Source: an uncultured Ruminococcus sp.
GTDB taxonomy: Bacteria > Bacillota > Clostridia > Monoglobales > Monoglobaceae
Reading direction: 5' to 3'
Assembly: GCA_902760955.1 (NCBI GenBank)
Contig: CACWIG010000002.1
Location: 21,923-85,922 of the forward strand
Length of the DNA stretch: 64,000 nt
The notes beneath the pieces were generated by a model, which saw only the letters and a program-made list of their open reading frames with translations, made no database searches and was not told the origin of the DNA. A program made the translations under genes and the position numbers. Shown in pieces: positions 38,271 through 47,081 of the stretch (its first letter is position 1; the number at the start of each line of letters is the position of its first letter).

Positions 38271-38405
38271 TCTCTTATCCGCAGGGCAAGGAATGATAAG
38301 AGATTATTACGCCCATGTGCGTTTCCGAAGGCTTGCCGAGGAAAATTTCGCACGGGCAATTAATTCCGCCGGAGGCATAACGTGAAATGAACTTTCACGT
38401 TATGC
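38271..38405 (-). ncRNA. Three-hairpin structured region between asnB and dapF
   Basis: On the minus strand three hairpins follow one another. They are a 13-bp stem GCATAACGTGAAA/TTTCACGTTATGC (38375-38405), a branched stem with GCCC-TGCG pairing with CGCA-GGGC (38311-38357), and TCTCTTATC/GATAAGAGA (38271-38303). None has a U-run. It may serve as the asnB 3' end, a dapF leader, or a small repeat. I do not recognise a known riboswitch in it. Confidence 0.5.
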
Positions 38406-38416
38406 TCCATTCCTTT

Positions 38417-39994
38417 TTATTTTCCGCTGTCGCCATAGTTCGAGAGAACTCGTGCCGACGGGTCATTTACATCACAGCCCTCCCAAGCCTTGTTGGGCAT
38501 CCAGAAGTCAACAACCATTTCACTTTGATTTGGATAATACTTTTCAAAGATTTCACGATATAAAAGGGACTCCTTGGTGAACGGAACTGCGTGTGTATAT
38601 TTCTGTATTTTTTCAGCGTATTCGCTGTCGGTGTAGTAGTTCTTAGCGTATTCCTGAAGATACCACACCATTGAATGTCCCACAGCATCCGAAAATGCCG
38701 CCTTTTCACGATACAAAATATCGTGGGGGAGATAGTCACCCTCAAAAGCGTGACGGAGCAAGTATTTACCCTTGCCGTATTTGTTAAGTTTCTTTTCGGG
38801 GTCGATTGACATTACGTATTCAACAAAATCCAAATCACCGAAAGGTACACGTGCTTCCAAAGAGTTTACGGATATACATCTGTCTGCACGCAGAACATCA
38901 TACATATGAAGCTCTCTGACTCTCTTTTGCGACTCCTTTTGAAATTCCTCGGCAGATGGAGCAAAGTCGGTGTACTTATAGCCAAACAATTCATCAGAAA
39001 TCTCGCCTGTCAACAGAACTCGAATATCGGTGTTCTCGTGTATATATTTACATAAGAGATACATACCCATGCTTGCACGGATAGTTGTAATATCATATGT
39101 GCCAAGCAGGTGAATTACATCATCAAGAGCCTCTAAAACATCGTCCTTAGTAATGATAACTTCTGTGTGGTCACTGCCGATATAGTCGGCAACCTGCTTT
39201 GCGTATTTTAAGTCAATGGCGTCCTCGCTCATACCGATTGCAAATGTTCTGATAGGCTTATCACTCTTTCTTGCGGCAACTGCACATACCAGCGAAGAAT
39301 CAAGACCACCTGAGAGAAGATAACCAACCTTTGCATCTGCCACAAGTCTTTTTTCTATGCCCGCAACAAGTTTGGTATGAATTTTATCGCATATTGTTTC
39401 TAAATCGTCATAGCAAACCTCTTTAACGGCTGTCATATCACGATAGCATACAAATTTTCCGTCCTTGTAATAATGACCCGGGGGGAAGGGCATTACTTTA
39501 TCGCATATGTCAATAAGGTTTTTCGCCTCGCTGGCAAAAACAATAACACCGTCTTTATCATAGCCGTAATATAAAGGTCTGATACCAATGGGGTCACGTG
39601 CGGCAATAAACCCGCCTGTCTTTGCATCATAGATTATCAATGCATATTCCGCGTCCAACTTTCCAAACATATCCGTGCCGTACTCCTTATACATAGGAAG
39701 AAGTATCTCGCAGTCAGAGTCGCTTTTAAAGGTATATTTAGCGGAAAGCTCCTTCTTTATTGCATCAAAGCCATAGATTTCACCATTGCAAACAACATAG
39801 CTTCCGTCTAATTCAAAGGGTTGCATACCTGCTTCGGTAAGTCCCATAATAGCCAATCTGTGAAATCCCAGAAGGCCGTTGCCTGTGTCGATAATTCTCG
39901 AATCATCAGGACCTCTTGAAATAGTCCTTTCAAATCCTTTCTTAAACAAATCAAGAGTGGCACTGCTGCCACAATATCCCATAACAGAACACAT
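38417..39994 (-). CDS. asnB: Asparagine synthase, glutamine-hydrolysing (AsnB)
   Basis: It makes asparagine from aspartate, ATP and glutamine. The N-terminal glutaminase begins MCSVMGYCG, so Cys2 is the nucleophile after Met removal. The synthetase part has LLSGGLDSSLVCAVA near residue 227, the PPi loop. The length is 525 residues. I chose ATG 39994 because GGAGG lies eight bases upstream and Cys2 must be exposed; a frame from 40009 is longer but cannot work in that way. It is controlled by an Asn T-box upstream. Confidence 0.96.
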   Translation of the reverse strand: MCSVMGYCGSSATLDLFKKGFERTISRGPDDSRIIDTGNGLLGFHRLAIMGLTEAGMQPFELDGSYVVCNGEIYGFDAIKKELSAKYTFKSDSDCEILLPMYKEYGTDMFGKLDAEYALIIYDAKTGGFIAARDPIGIRPLYYGYDKDGVIVFASEAKNLIDICDKVMPFPPGHYYKDGKFVCYRDMTAVKEVCYDDLETICDKIHTKLVAGIEKRLVADAKVGYLLSGGLDSSLVCAVAARKSDKPIRTFAIGMSEDAIDLKYAKQVADYIGSDHTEVIITKDDVLEALDDVIHLLGTYDITTIRASMGMYLLCKYIHENTDIRVLLTGEISDELFGYKYTDFAPSAEEFQKESQKRVRELHMYDVLRADRCISVNSLEARVPFGDLDFVEYVMSIDPEKKLNKYGKGKYLLRHAFEGDYLPHDILYREKAAFSDAVGHSMVWYLQEYAKNYYTDSEYAEKIQKYTHAVPFTKESLLYREIFEKYYPNQSEMVVDFWMPNKAWEGCDVNDPSARVLSNYGDSGK

Positions 39995-40024
39995 ACTAAA
40001 TTCCTCCAAAAATAAAATTCAGCT

Positions 40025-40247
40025 ATATCCATAGGGCAAGTGCTGTAACCTGCGGTGCCACCTATTTTTATACTAACGGCTTCTGTCAAAGCCTTGCTAA
40101 CTGACGTGTAGCATAACGGCGTGCCTACTTGAGCAACTGCTCTTTCGGTTTGCAGCTCATTGGGTGTTATTCATACGGACTCTGCTATATGGCTCTCACC
40201 ATCCCATACTCGCTGTGAGCGAACTTCCGTATTACTTATCCCAATTC
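40025..40247 (-). promoter_or_regulatory. T-box leader of asnB, asparagine specifier
   Basis: The T-box sequence AGGTGGCACCGCAGG is at 40049-40063. Stem I closes with ATTGGG (5' side, near 40245) pairing with CCCAAT (40159-40164). AGTAATACGG and CCGTAT flank the specifier loop, and GGATGGTGAGAG is the conserved upper part. The loop reads GAATAACA with AAC at 40166-40168, an Asn codon. Uncharged tRNA-Asn should stabilise the antiterminator and raise asnB expression (known T-box mechanism). Confidence 0.9.
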
Positions 40248-40261
40248 AAACGCTTTTAAAA

Positions 40262-41989
40262 TTATTCAACATCCTGAAGTGCGTCGTAGCCTTCTTCGCC
40301 TGTTCTTACTTTAACTACGTTCTCAACATCATATACGAATATCTTACCGTCACCGATATGACCCGTGTACAATGCCTTCTTTGCAGTTTCAATAACCGAT
40401 CTTACAGGAATCTTACTTACTACTATGTCAACCTGAACCTTAGGCAAGAGATTTGTTTCAATCGGAACACCTCTGTAGTATTCAGGCTTACCCTTCTGCT
40501 GTCCGCAACCCATAACGTGTGAAACTGTCATACCTGTGATGCCAAGTTTAATCATTGCGTTCTTAAGGGTGTCAAAACGTGACTCCTTACATACGATTTC
40601 AATCTTTGTGAACTTAGGAGCGCCATCAGCCTTCTCAAATGTCGGAACCTTTTTAACCTCAACTGCTTCGGCTACAGGAGTATCACCTGTAACAACAACT
40701 GTTTCTTCGCCGTAGTCTGCATACTTTTCAACAGATGCAACAAAGTCAGGATATGCACTCGGCAAGCCGTGTTCTGTTGAGTCAAGACCCATAATTTCTT
40801 CTTCAGGAGTTACTCTGAGTCCGTGGAACTTCTTAATCAATGTAAATGCAATCAGCATCATAATGGCTGTATATACACCAACAGCTACAACGCCGAGAAC
40901 CTGAATGCCGAAGAGTTCAAATGAACCTGTGTAGAAAAGACCTTCCAAACCTGCAGGAGCATCAGGATTAGCCAAAAGGCCAACAGCGATTGTACCCCAA
41001 ACACCATTTGCCATATGTACACCAACAGCACCGACAGGGTCGTCAATGTGGAGCTTTAAGTCAAGGAACTCAACAACGAATACAACCAATATACCTGAAA
41101 CAATACCTACAACAGATGCGCCGATTGCATCCAAAGCATCACAACCTGCTGTAATACCTACAAGACCTGCAAGAGATGCGTTAAGACACATTGAAACATC
41201 AGGCTTACCATTCTTAACCCAAGTATAAATCAAAGTTGTAACAGTTGCAACAGAAGGTGCAATAGTCGTTGTCAAGAAGATAGATGCCAGCTCTGACGGA
41301 GATGTAGCAGCAGCACCGTTAAATCCGTACCAACCGAGCCAAAGAATGAACACACCAAGTGCACCTAATGTAATTGAGTGACCAGGGATAGCATTAACCT
41401 TAGTAACCTTACCGCTCTTGTCCTTAACGTACTTACCAATTCTTGGGCCTAAGATGCAAGCACCAACAAGTGCTGCGATACCGCCGACCATATGAATTGC
41501 ACAAGAACCTGCGTAATCGTGGAAACCCATCTGTGAAAGCCAGCCGCCACCCCAAATCCAATGTGCTTCGATTGGGTATACAATAAGTGAAATAATACCT
41601 GAGTAAATACAGTAAGCTGAGAACTTTGTTCTCTCTGCCATTGAACCTGAAACGATAGTTGCGGTTGTTGCACAGAATACTAAGTTAAATACAAATGTTG
41701 ATGCACCTGTGAAAGAACCGTCTTCAGGGCTTGCAATAAAGTTTTTAAAGTTTGCCCACAAGTCCAGGTTAGGCTTACCGATAAGTCCCATCAATGTATC
41801 CTCGCCCATCATAATTGTATAACCGAGCAGAGAGAATACGATTGTACCAATACAGAAGTCCATTAAGTTCTTCATTATAATGTTGCCTGCATTCTTGGCT
41901 CTTGTAAAGCCTGTCTCAACCATTGCAAAGCCTGCCTGCATCCAAAATACTAATGCTGCACCAATTAAAAACCAAAATTCTACTGTCAT
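40262..41989 (-). CDS. amt: Ammonium transporter fused to a PII signal protein (Amt-GlnB)
   Basis: A 575-residue fusion. Residues about 1-400 form an Amt channel with some eleven membrane helices; DYAGSCAIHMVGGIAAL and GAVGVHMANGVWG carry the two pore histidines. After a variable linker (about 400-448), residues about 455-575 are a PII domain: KIEIVCKESRFDTLKNAM, the T-loop region with EYYRGVPIE, and HIGDGKIFVYDVENVVKVRTGE. PII normally gates Amt as a separate protein; here the gate is covalently attached. It lies 50 bases after glnN. Confidence 0.95.
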   Translation of the reverse strand: MTVEFWFLIGAALVFWMQAGFAMVETGFTRAKNAGNIIMKNLMDFCIGTIVFSLLGYTIMMGEDTLMGLIGKPNLDLWANFKNFIASPEDGSFTGASTFVFNLVFCATTATIVSGSMAERTKFSAYCIYSGIISLIVYPIEAHWIWGGGWLSQMGFHDYAGSCAIHMVGGIAALVGACILGPRIGKYVKDKSGKVTKVNAIPGHSITLGALGVFILWLGWYGFNGAAATSPSELASIFLTTTIAPSVATVTTLIYTWVKNGKPDVSMCLNASLAGLVGITAGCDALDAIGASVVGIVSGILVVFVVEFLDLKLHIDDPVGAVGVHMANGVWGTIAVGLLANPDAPAGLEGLFYTGSFELFGIQVLGVVAVGVYTAIMMLIAFTLIKKFHGLRVTPEEEIMGLDSTEHGLPSAYPDFVASVEKYADYGEETVVVTGDTPVAEAVEVKKVPTFEKADGAPKFTKIEIVCKESRFDTLKNAMIKLGITGMTVSHVMGCGQQKGKPEYYRGVPIETNLLPKVQVDIVVSKIPVRSVIETAKKALYTGHIGDGKIFVYDVENVVKVRTGEEGYDALQDVE

Positions 41990-42039
41990 TTTAAATCAAC
42001 TCCCTTAATAATGCACATATATTTTACTTAATTTATTTT

Positions 42040-44133
42040 TTATCTTACACCGAATAACAAATCACCGTATGTGGGGAACGGCCAATATTTCTTGTCTGTC
42101 AAGGTCTCTGCCTCGTCTGCGGCAACTCTGAGTGATGCCATCTTAGCAAGGATTTCATCTCTGATGTAGTAAGCCTGTTCTGTTATGTCCTCGATATCCT
42201 TAAGCTTGTTTGTTGCTGCCTCAAGAATATTTGTTCTGTCATAAATAATGTCAACAAGTGATGATAACTTTGAGATAACCTCTTTTTCGTATGTCATAGG
42301 AATATCAGCACTAATCTTCATCTTTCTTGATGCGGTTGTTACAAGTGATGCAACATAGTCCTCAACAGCAGGAATAATCTGCTTTTTAGCCATATCAACC
42401 ATTGTAAGAGCCTCAATGTTTACAGCTTTTGTATAGTTCTCAAGCATAATCTCGCATCTTGACTCAAGCTCTGCCTGTGTGAATACGCCTTGTGTAACCA
42501 ACATATCAGCATTCTTCTTATCAAGAAGTTTAGGCATACAATCAGGTGTTGTCTTGAGGTTTGAAAGTCCGCGTTTAGCAGCTTCTTCCATCCATTCGTC
42601 GCCATAGCCGTTGCCATTGAATATAATTCTCTTATGTTCTTTAATTGTGTTCTTGATAAGCTCGTGAAGGTCTTTCTCAAAGTCAGATGCTTTTTCAAGA
42701 CTGTCGGCAAAATCTTTTAAGATTTCAGCAACCGCACTGTTGAGCATTATGTTTGCACAAGCAATACTGTTTGAAGAACCGAGCATTCTGAATTCAAACT
42801 TGTTGCCTGTAAACGCAAATGGCGATGTTCTGTTTCTGTCTGTTGTATCTTTCTTAAATTCAGGAAGAACATCAACACCAAGCTTCATTTTTGCGTCCTT
42901 ACTGCCTGTGTAATCTGTTTCGTTCTCTATTGCATCAAGTACGCCCTCAAGCTCGTCACCCAAGAAGATAGAAATTACTGCAGGAGGTGCCTCGTTTGCG
43001 CCAAGTCTGTGGTCATTTCCTGCTGTTGCAACTGACAAACGGAGCAAATCCTGATATTCATCAACGGCTTTGATTACTGCAACAAGGAAGAGTAAGAACT
43101 GAGCGTTTTCATAAGGTGTTTCACCAGGTGTGAGAAGGTTTACGCCCGTATCGGTTGCGATTGACCAGTTGTTGTGCTTACCGCTTCCGTTTACTCCTGC
43201 AAATGGTTTTTCGTGTAACAGACAAACAAGTCCGTGCTTTGATGCAACCTTTTGCATAATCTCCATTGTAAGCTGGTTGTGGTCTGTTGCAATGTTTGTT
43301 GTAGAATATATAGGAGCAAGCTCGTGCTGTGCAGGAGCAACCTCATTATGCTCTGTCTTTGCAAGAATACCAAGCTTCCAAAGCTCGTCGTTTAAGTCTT
43401 TCATAAATTCCGCTACTCTTGGTTTGATAATGCCAAAGTAGTGATCATCCATTTCCTGTCCCTTAGGAGGCTTTGCACCGAACAGTGTTCTGCCTGTGAA
43501 GATAAGGTCTTCTCTCTGGTCATACATCTCTTTCGGAATGAGGAAGTATTCCTGCTCAGGTCCAACTGATGTTGTAACCATATGTACGCTGTCGTTGCCG
43601 AACAATTTTAATATTCTGAGTGCCTGCTTATTAAGTGCAGACATTGAACGAAGCAACGGTGTCTTTTTATCAAGTGCGTCGCCTGTGTAAGAACAGAACG
43701 CTGTAGGTATACATAATGTCTTATCTTTAATAAATGCAAACGAAGTCGGATCCCACGCTGTATAACCTCTTGCCTCAAATGTTGCTCTCAATCCGCCTGA
43801 GGGGAATGAAGAAGCATCAGGTTCACCCTTAATTAATTCTTTACCCGAGAATTCCATCAACACACCGCCGTCAGGTGCAGGTGAAATGAAGCTATCGTGT
43901 TTTTCTGCCGTAACGCCCGTCATAGGCTGAAACCAATGTGTGTAATGAGTAGCACCATTTTCAACTGCCCAATCCTTCATAGCAGATGCGACAGCATTTG
44001 CAAGTGAAATGTCAAGTTGTTTTCCCTCTTCAATAGTCTTTCTGATTGAACTATAGACTTTCTCAGGAAGTCTTGCTTTCATTTGTCTGTCGTCAAATAC
44101 ATTTTTTCCGAACAGTTCCGGTACAGTTGCCAT
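42040..44133 (-). CDS. glnN: Glutamine synthetase type III (GlnN)
   Basis: It joins ammonium to glutamate with ATP. The 697-residue length and the motifs [10 protein letters not shown] near residue 200, [18 protein letters not shown] near 315 and [17 protein letters not shown] near 435 identify the large GSIII type found in anaerobes. It is about 250 residues longer than GSI. It is first in the nitrogen cluster, with a consensus promoter and a terminator-like hairpin in its short leader. Confidence 0.97.
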   Translation of the reverse strand: MATVPELFGKNVFDDRQMKARLPEKVYSSIRKTIEEGKQLDISLANAVASAMKDWAVENGATHYTHWFQPMTGVTAEKHDSFISPAPDGGVLMEFSGKELIKGEPDASSFPSGGLRATFEARGYTAWDPTSFAFIKDKTLCIPTAFCSYTGDALDKKTPLLRSMSALNKQALRILKLFGNDSVHMVTTSVGPEQEYFLIPKEMYDQREDLIFTGRTLFGAKPPKGQEMDDHYFGIIKPRVAEFMKDLNDELWKLGILAKTEHNEVAPAQHELAPIYSTTNIATDHNQLTMEIMQKVASKHGLVCLLHEKPFAGVNGSGKHNNWSIATDTGVNLLTPGETPYENAQFLLFLVAVIKAVDEYQDLLRLSVATAGNDHRLGANEAPPAVISIFLGDELEGVLDAIENETDYTGSKDAKMKLGVDVLPEFKKDTTDRNRTSPFAFTGNKFEFRMLGSSNSIACANIMLNSAVAEILKDFADSLEKASDFEKDLHELIKNTIKEHKRIIFNGNGYGDEWMEEAAKRGLSNLKTTPDCMPKLLDKKNADMLVTQGVFTQAELESRCEIMLENYTKAVNIEALTMVDMAKKQIIPAVEDYVASLVTTASRKMKISADIPMTYEKEVISKLSSLVDIIYDRTNILEAATNKLKDIEDITEQAYYIRDEILAKMASLRVAADEAETLTDKKYWPFPTYGDLLFGVR

Positions 44134-44171
44134 TATTTATCAACCTTTCTTTATTTAAATAAATTTGAAAT

Positions 44172-44221
44172 AAAAAAAAGACAAGGATGCTTAAAGAGAC
44201 TATCTCTCTTTAGGCATCCTT
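44172..44221 (-). terminator. Terminator-like attenuator hairpin in the glnN leader
   Basis: On the minus strand the 5' arm AAGGATGC-C-TAAAGAGA pairs with TCTCTTTA-A-GCATCCTT across a five-base loop (44183-44221), followed by GTC and eight U (44172-44179). It lies between the glnN promoter and start codon. A competing small hairpin, AGGCA-AGGA-TGCCT, overlaps its 5' arm. Read-through must be allowed by some signal if glnN is to be expressed from this promoter. Confidence 0.8.
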
Positions 44222-44236
44222 GCCTTTATGCATTGC

Positions 44237-44265
44237 ATTATACACCCTTTAAATAAATTTGTCAA
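44237..44265 (-). promoter_or_regulatory. Consensus promoter of glnN
   Basis: On the minus strand: TTGACA (44260-44265), 17-base spacer, TATAAT (44237-44242). Transcription would start about 10 bases before the attenuator hairpin. Confidence 0.85.
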
Positions 44266-44362
44266 GACTTTTTTGGAAAATTTTTTTATATTTTGAAAAA
44301 TTATTTGTAAAAATGCTTTTTTTATTGACTTTCTTCAATAAGTACGACAATTAGGTATTTGT

Positions 44363-44445
44363 AATTCAAAATAATTTTTTCATTGCAGTTGGGCTTGGCA
44401 ACTGTATGGGCTTTGGGCAATTATTCGACAAAATTATTTTGAATT
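44363..44445. repeat. MITE-like element with 16-bp perfect terminal inverted repeats
   Basis: The ends AATTCAAAATAATTTT (44363-44378) and AAAATTATTTTGAATT (44430-44445) are perfect inverted repeats. The inside has a CAGTTG..CAACTG hairpin. The first 34 bases recur exactly at 63958-63991. A decayed repeat with CCCTCAGTCA..TGACAGCTCCC follows at 44471-44516. The gap 44134-44564 otherwise holds no gene. Confidence 0.75.
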
Positions 44446-44564
44446 TGGAAATTGTGGAGCATAGTTACCAATCCCTCAGTCAACTTCGCTGACAGCTCCC
44501 TTTACACAAATGAGCCTATGTGACGATATGGGTGATATCACAAAAATGCTTTTTCATCATTGAT

Positions 44565-44981
44565 TTACAGGGGACTGAGGTTCAACTCATCAAGTATAAT
44601 ATTACAATCTATAACCGATTTTCCGTTTTCAAGGGCGGAAATTATAACGCTGTCCCGCTTTACACGTGGGTAAAGCTGTGCATAGCCTGCGTATTTAAGC
44701 AAAGTCTGTGCCTCGTCAATTGACAGACTCAAACCAAAGCACAGTGAAATCAGCTTATCTCTTGACGGCACCTTTAACCCCGAAAATATCTGATATGCAT
44801 AGTTAGTCTGAATATACGAGTTTCTGATTACCTCTGCTTTAGATAAATTTCTCTCATCAATTATTGCTGTCAGATAATCGCATATGGGGTTTTCTATCAT
44901 TTCACCATTGTTATTTTTAAGGTATGTATCCAAACTGCTGTTTTTCAAAATATTTAGCAGCTCCTCTGTTGATTTTTTCAT
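44565..44981 (-). CDS. Helix-turn-helix protein paired with a Ser/Thr kinase
   Basis: A 138-residue protein. The middle part (about residues 35-95) resembles a Cro/CI-type helix-turn-helix: LSKAEVIRNSYIQTNYAYQI, then FSGLKVPSRDKLISLCFGL. The C terminus has the segment YPRVKRDSVIISALENG. I recall similar proteins next to eukaryote-like kinases in Clostridia; the function is unknown. It starts after GGAGG and is divergent from the kinase with only 64 bases between start codons. It could be the kinase target or its regulator (inference). Confidence 0.75.
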   Translation of the reverse strand: MKKSTEELLNILKNSSLDTYLKNNNGEMIENPICDYLTAIIDERNLSKAEVIRNSYIQTNYAYQIFSGLKVPSRDKLISLCFGLSLSIDEAQTLLKYAGYAQLYPRVKRDSVIISALENGKSVIDCNIILDELNLSPL

Positions 44982-45001
44982 CTTGACCGCCTCCCTGTTA
45001 T

Positions 45002-45030
45002 ATGATAATATAAACTTAAAAAATTGTCAA
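45002..45030 (-). promoter_or_regulatory. Promoter of the HTH gene in the divergent gap
   Basis: On the minus strand: TTGACA (45025-45030), 17-base spacer, TATCAT (45002-45007). It overlaps the region where the kinase promoter must lie, so the two genes may be reciprocally controlled. Confidence 0.65.
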
Positions 45031-45045
45031 TCTACGGTGATACAA

Positions 45046-46059
45046 ATGAGTAATCTGTCAGAATATTGCGAAATATCTTCCTTCAACGAGAACACCTCTC
45101 TTGTTCAGAAGGAAAATAAAATTTATGTAAAAAAACGAATACCTAAAGAGTTGACCTATATCTATAAAATATTAATTACAACTCATCATAATAATATTTC
45201 GGACATTATAGAGATTTTTGAATACGAGGATATATCAATAGTCATAGAGGAATATATAAACGGCGAAACTCTGTCTGCCTTATTGTCAGAACAAGGAAGC
45301 CTAAACGAAACCGACACCAAAAAAATTATCGGTCAAATTTGTGATGGCTTGCTTTTTCTGCACAAGCACAATATAATTCATAGGGACATTAACCCCAACA
45401 ATATTATGATAACAAAAGAGCATACCGTAAAGATAATTGACTTTGACATTTCAAGAAGCTTTAAAAAGGGTCTAACAGGCGACACCACCATTCTCGGCAC
45501 CGCAGGATATGCCGCACCCGAACAATTCGGATTTACTCAATCTGATGCACGAACCGACATTTATGCAGTGGGTGTTTTGGCAAACGTAATGCTGACAGGA
45601 AAAATGCCCAACGAACAGCTATACCAAGGCAGGTTAGGTAAAATAATCGGCAAAGCCACCGAAATAGATGCAAACATACGTTATAAAAGTATATCGGCGT
45701 TTAAACACTCCTTTACCAACGAAACAGACGAAAACACCAACAGGTTTATTAAACTTTTACGTTGTATTCCCGGGTTTCGTACCTGGGAAGTATGGAAAAT
45801 GCTTATTGCAATTATTATGTACTTGACCTATGTTCCTCTTATGGTTGTATTCATTTCGTGGGCAACGAGCATCCGTAATGCTTTAATAATTATATTCAGC
45901 GAAATTCTGATGTTTGCAATTCCATATATTTTACTTACAAACCTTGGCGGAATACGTCGCCGATTGGCACACAGACCTGCAATAGCCTTCGTTGCGGCGT
46001 TTATTATTTCAGCAATTTCATTTTTATTAGGTTCTTCCATATTTTTGATTAATCTATAA
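45046..46059 (+). CDS. Membrane-anchored eukaryote-like Ser/Thr protein kinase
   Basis: A 337-residue kinase. The glycine loop is nearly absent (FNENTSLV) but the lysine in YVKKRI (about residue 29), HRDINPNN (112-119) and APEQFGF are present. The DFG motif reads DFD (132-134). The activation segment TTILGTAGYAAPE is intact. After residue 245 there are three hydrophobic helices, WKMLIAIIMYLTYVPL, IIIFSEILMFAIPYIL and AIAFVAAFIISAISFLLG; no extracellular PASTA part is present. ATG 45046 was chosen because the longer frame runs into the divergent gene. Its terminator follows. Confidence 0.85.
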   Translation: MSNLSEYCEISSFNENTSLVQKENKIYVKKRIPKELTYIYKILITTHHNNISDIIEIFEYEDISIVIEEYINGETLSALLSEQGSLNETDTKKIIGQICDGLLFLHKHNIIHRDINPNNIMITKEHTVKIIDFDISRSFKKGLTGDTTILGTAGYAAPEQFGFTQSDARTDIYAVGVLANVMLTGKMPNEQLYQGRLGKIIGKATEIDANIRYKSISAFKHSFTNETDENTNRFIKLLRCIPGFRTWEVWKMLIAIIMYLTYVPLMVVFISWATSIRNALIIIFSEILMFAIPYILLTNLGGIRRRLAHRPAIAFVAAFIISAISFLLGSSIFLINL

Positions 46060-46090
46060 AATTTTTTCAGTATTATGCTTGCAGCATAAC

Positions 46091-46146
46091 ACAAGCCACA
46101 CAACTCAGTATATAATCAAACTGTGTTGTGTGGCTTGTTATTTTTT
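46091..46146 (+). terminator. Terminator after the kinase gene
   Basis: A perfect 14-bp stem ACAAGCCACACAAC/GTTGTGTGGCTTGT with a 20-base loop, followed by TATTTTTT. Confidence 0.8.
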
Positions 46147-46246
46147 GGAATTTTACAAGGAATAATGCAAGGAATCATATATTTTATTATTCCTTAAAAT
46201 AATGCTATTATTACTAAAAGTGTCGAACGGAGGAGATTGATGTTGT

Positions 46247-46492
46247 GTGAGTGATACAGATGCCCTGAATGATGTATACAAAGAGATTACAGATTTAATC
46301 GGCTACGACAATGCAATGATAATTTATACTCATTTTAAAGGACAACAGATTACGTTCCCCGTAAAGCTTTTTAAATCGGAGCATATCCGAGAAATACTAA
46401 AAAAACAGTACGACGGAACAAACGCCAAAAAATTGGCAAGAACTTATGGTTATTCAGAACGCTGGATAAAAGAGTTATTAAAGAAAGGATGA
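46247..46492 (+). CDS. Mor-type transcription activator-like protein
   Basis: A small 81-residue protein that resembles the Mor/C activator domain of phage Mu. An N-terminal dimer part has YKEITDLIGYDNAMIIYTHF, and a C-terminal helix-turn-helix has NAKKLARTYGYSERWIKELL. Free-standing Mor-like proteins occur in Firmicute accessory regions. The start is GTG at 46247, after an upstream GGAGGAG and an in-frame stop. It heads a run of closely spaced small genes to 48.1 kb and may control them (inference). Confidence 0.8.
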   Translation: MSDTDALNDVYKEITDLIGYDNAMIIYTHFKGQQITFPVKLFKSEHIREILKKQYDGTNAKKLARTYGYSERWIKELLKKG

Positions 46493-46499
46493 AATTAAA

Positions 46500-46841
46500 A
46501 TGGAAAAGATTAAAATTCCGTACGAACAGCTAGTTAAAATTGTTACAGATGAATTTATTGCGGGGGCAGATGATGCATATTTGCCGTCAGTTCAAAAAAC
46601 AGCAAGAGGATGTAGATTTTTAGGTATTATATTTAAAAAGAGTCTTGTATCCGCAACAGGAAAATATAGATTAAATGTTAGCGGTGGACTATGGTTTATG
46701 TTTAAAACCCGAAAAAGAGTCTGGGTAGAAAATCTGGAAACAAACCAAATTTACAAACTGAATAAATGCAGTCATTGGAAGAAATTTTATAAAGCAGTTG
46801 AAACAGCTTGTAAAATGGAAAGAATAAACAGAAGCAGATAA
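46500..46841 (+). CDS. Hypothetical protein, small basic
   Basis: I do not recognise this 113-residue protein. It is rich in Lys and Arg, has no membrane helix, and shows short aromatic stretches such as GGLWFMFKTRKRVW and SHWKKFYKAVE. It starts eight bases after the Mor-like gene stop, with GAAAGGATG upstream, so it is probably cotranscribed. Confidence 0.65.
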   Translation: MEKIKIPYEQLVKIVTDEFIAGADDAYLPSVQKTARGCRFLGIIFKKSLVSATGKYRLNVSGGLWFMFKTRKRVWVENLETNQIYKLNKCSHWKKFYKAVETACKMERINRSR

Positions 46842-46863
46842 AATATGCATATGAGGTAAAAAA

Positions 46864-47073
46864 ATGATTTGTCCAAAATGCGAAAGTGAAAATTGTCACT
46901 TTGTCTCTCAAAGCAATACAACAAGCGGTAGTTTTTGCGATGGGTGCTGTGGTTTTATATTTCTTGGTCCAATAGGAATTTTGTGCGGTTTATGCGGCAA
47001 AGATACTGATGTAAAGGAATTTTGGGTGTGCGATAACTGTGGATGTAAATTTCAAAGAGGGCTGGAGCGATAA
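46864..47073 (+). CDS. Small zinc-ribbon protein
   Basis: A 69-residue protein with two Cys pairs at the ends, MICPKCESENC and VCDNCGCKF, forming a likely zinc ribbon. Between them lies a glycine-rich and cysteine-rich hydrophobic stretch, CDGCCGFIFLGPIGILCGLCG, that could form a hairpin or membrane segment. Function unknown. It lies between the unknown protein and the DUF2085 gene. Confidence 0.7.
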   Translation: MICPKCESENCHFVSQSNTTSGSFCDGCCGFIFLGPIGILCGLCGKDTDVKEFWVCDNCGCKFQRGLER

Positions 47074-47081
47074 AGTGTGTT

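Noticed and set aside
38222..38416. Lysine riboswitch before dapF
   Set aside because: The conserved lysine-riboswitch core sequences are not visible and the hairpins do not form the five-way junction.
44471..44516. Palindromic sequence as a terminator of glnN or the HTH gene
   Set aside because: No U-run, and it matches a repeat type (CCCTCAGT..ACAGCTCCC) rather than a terminator.
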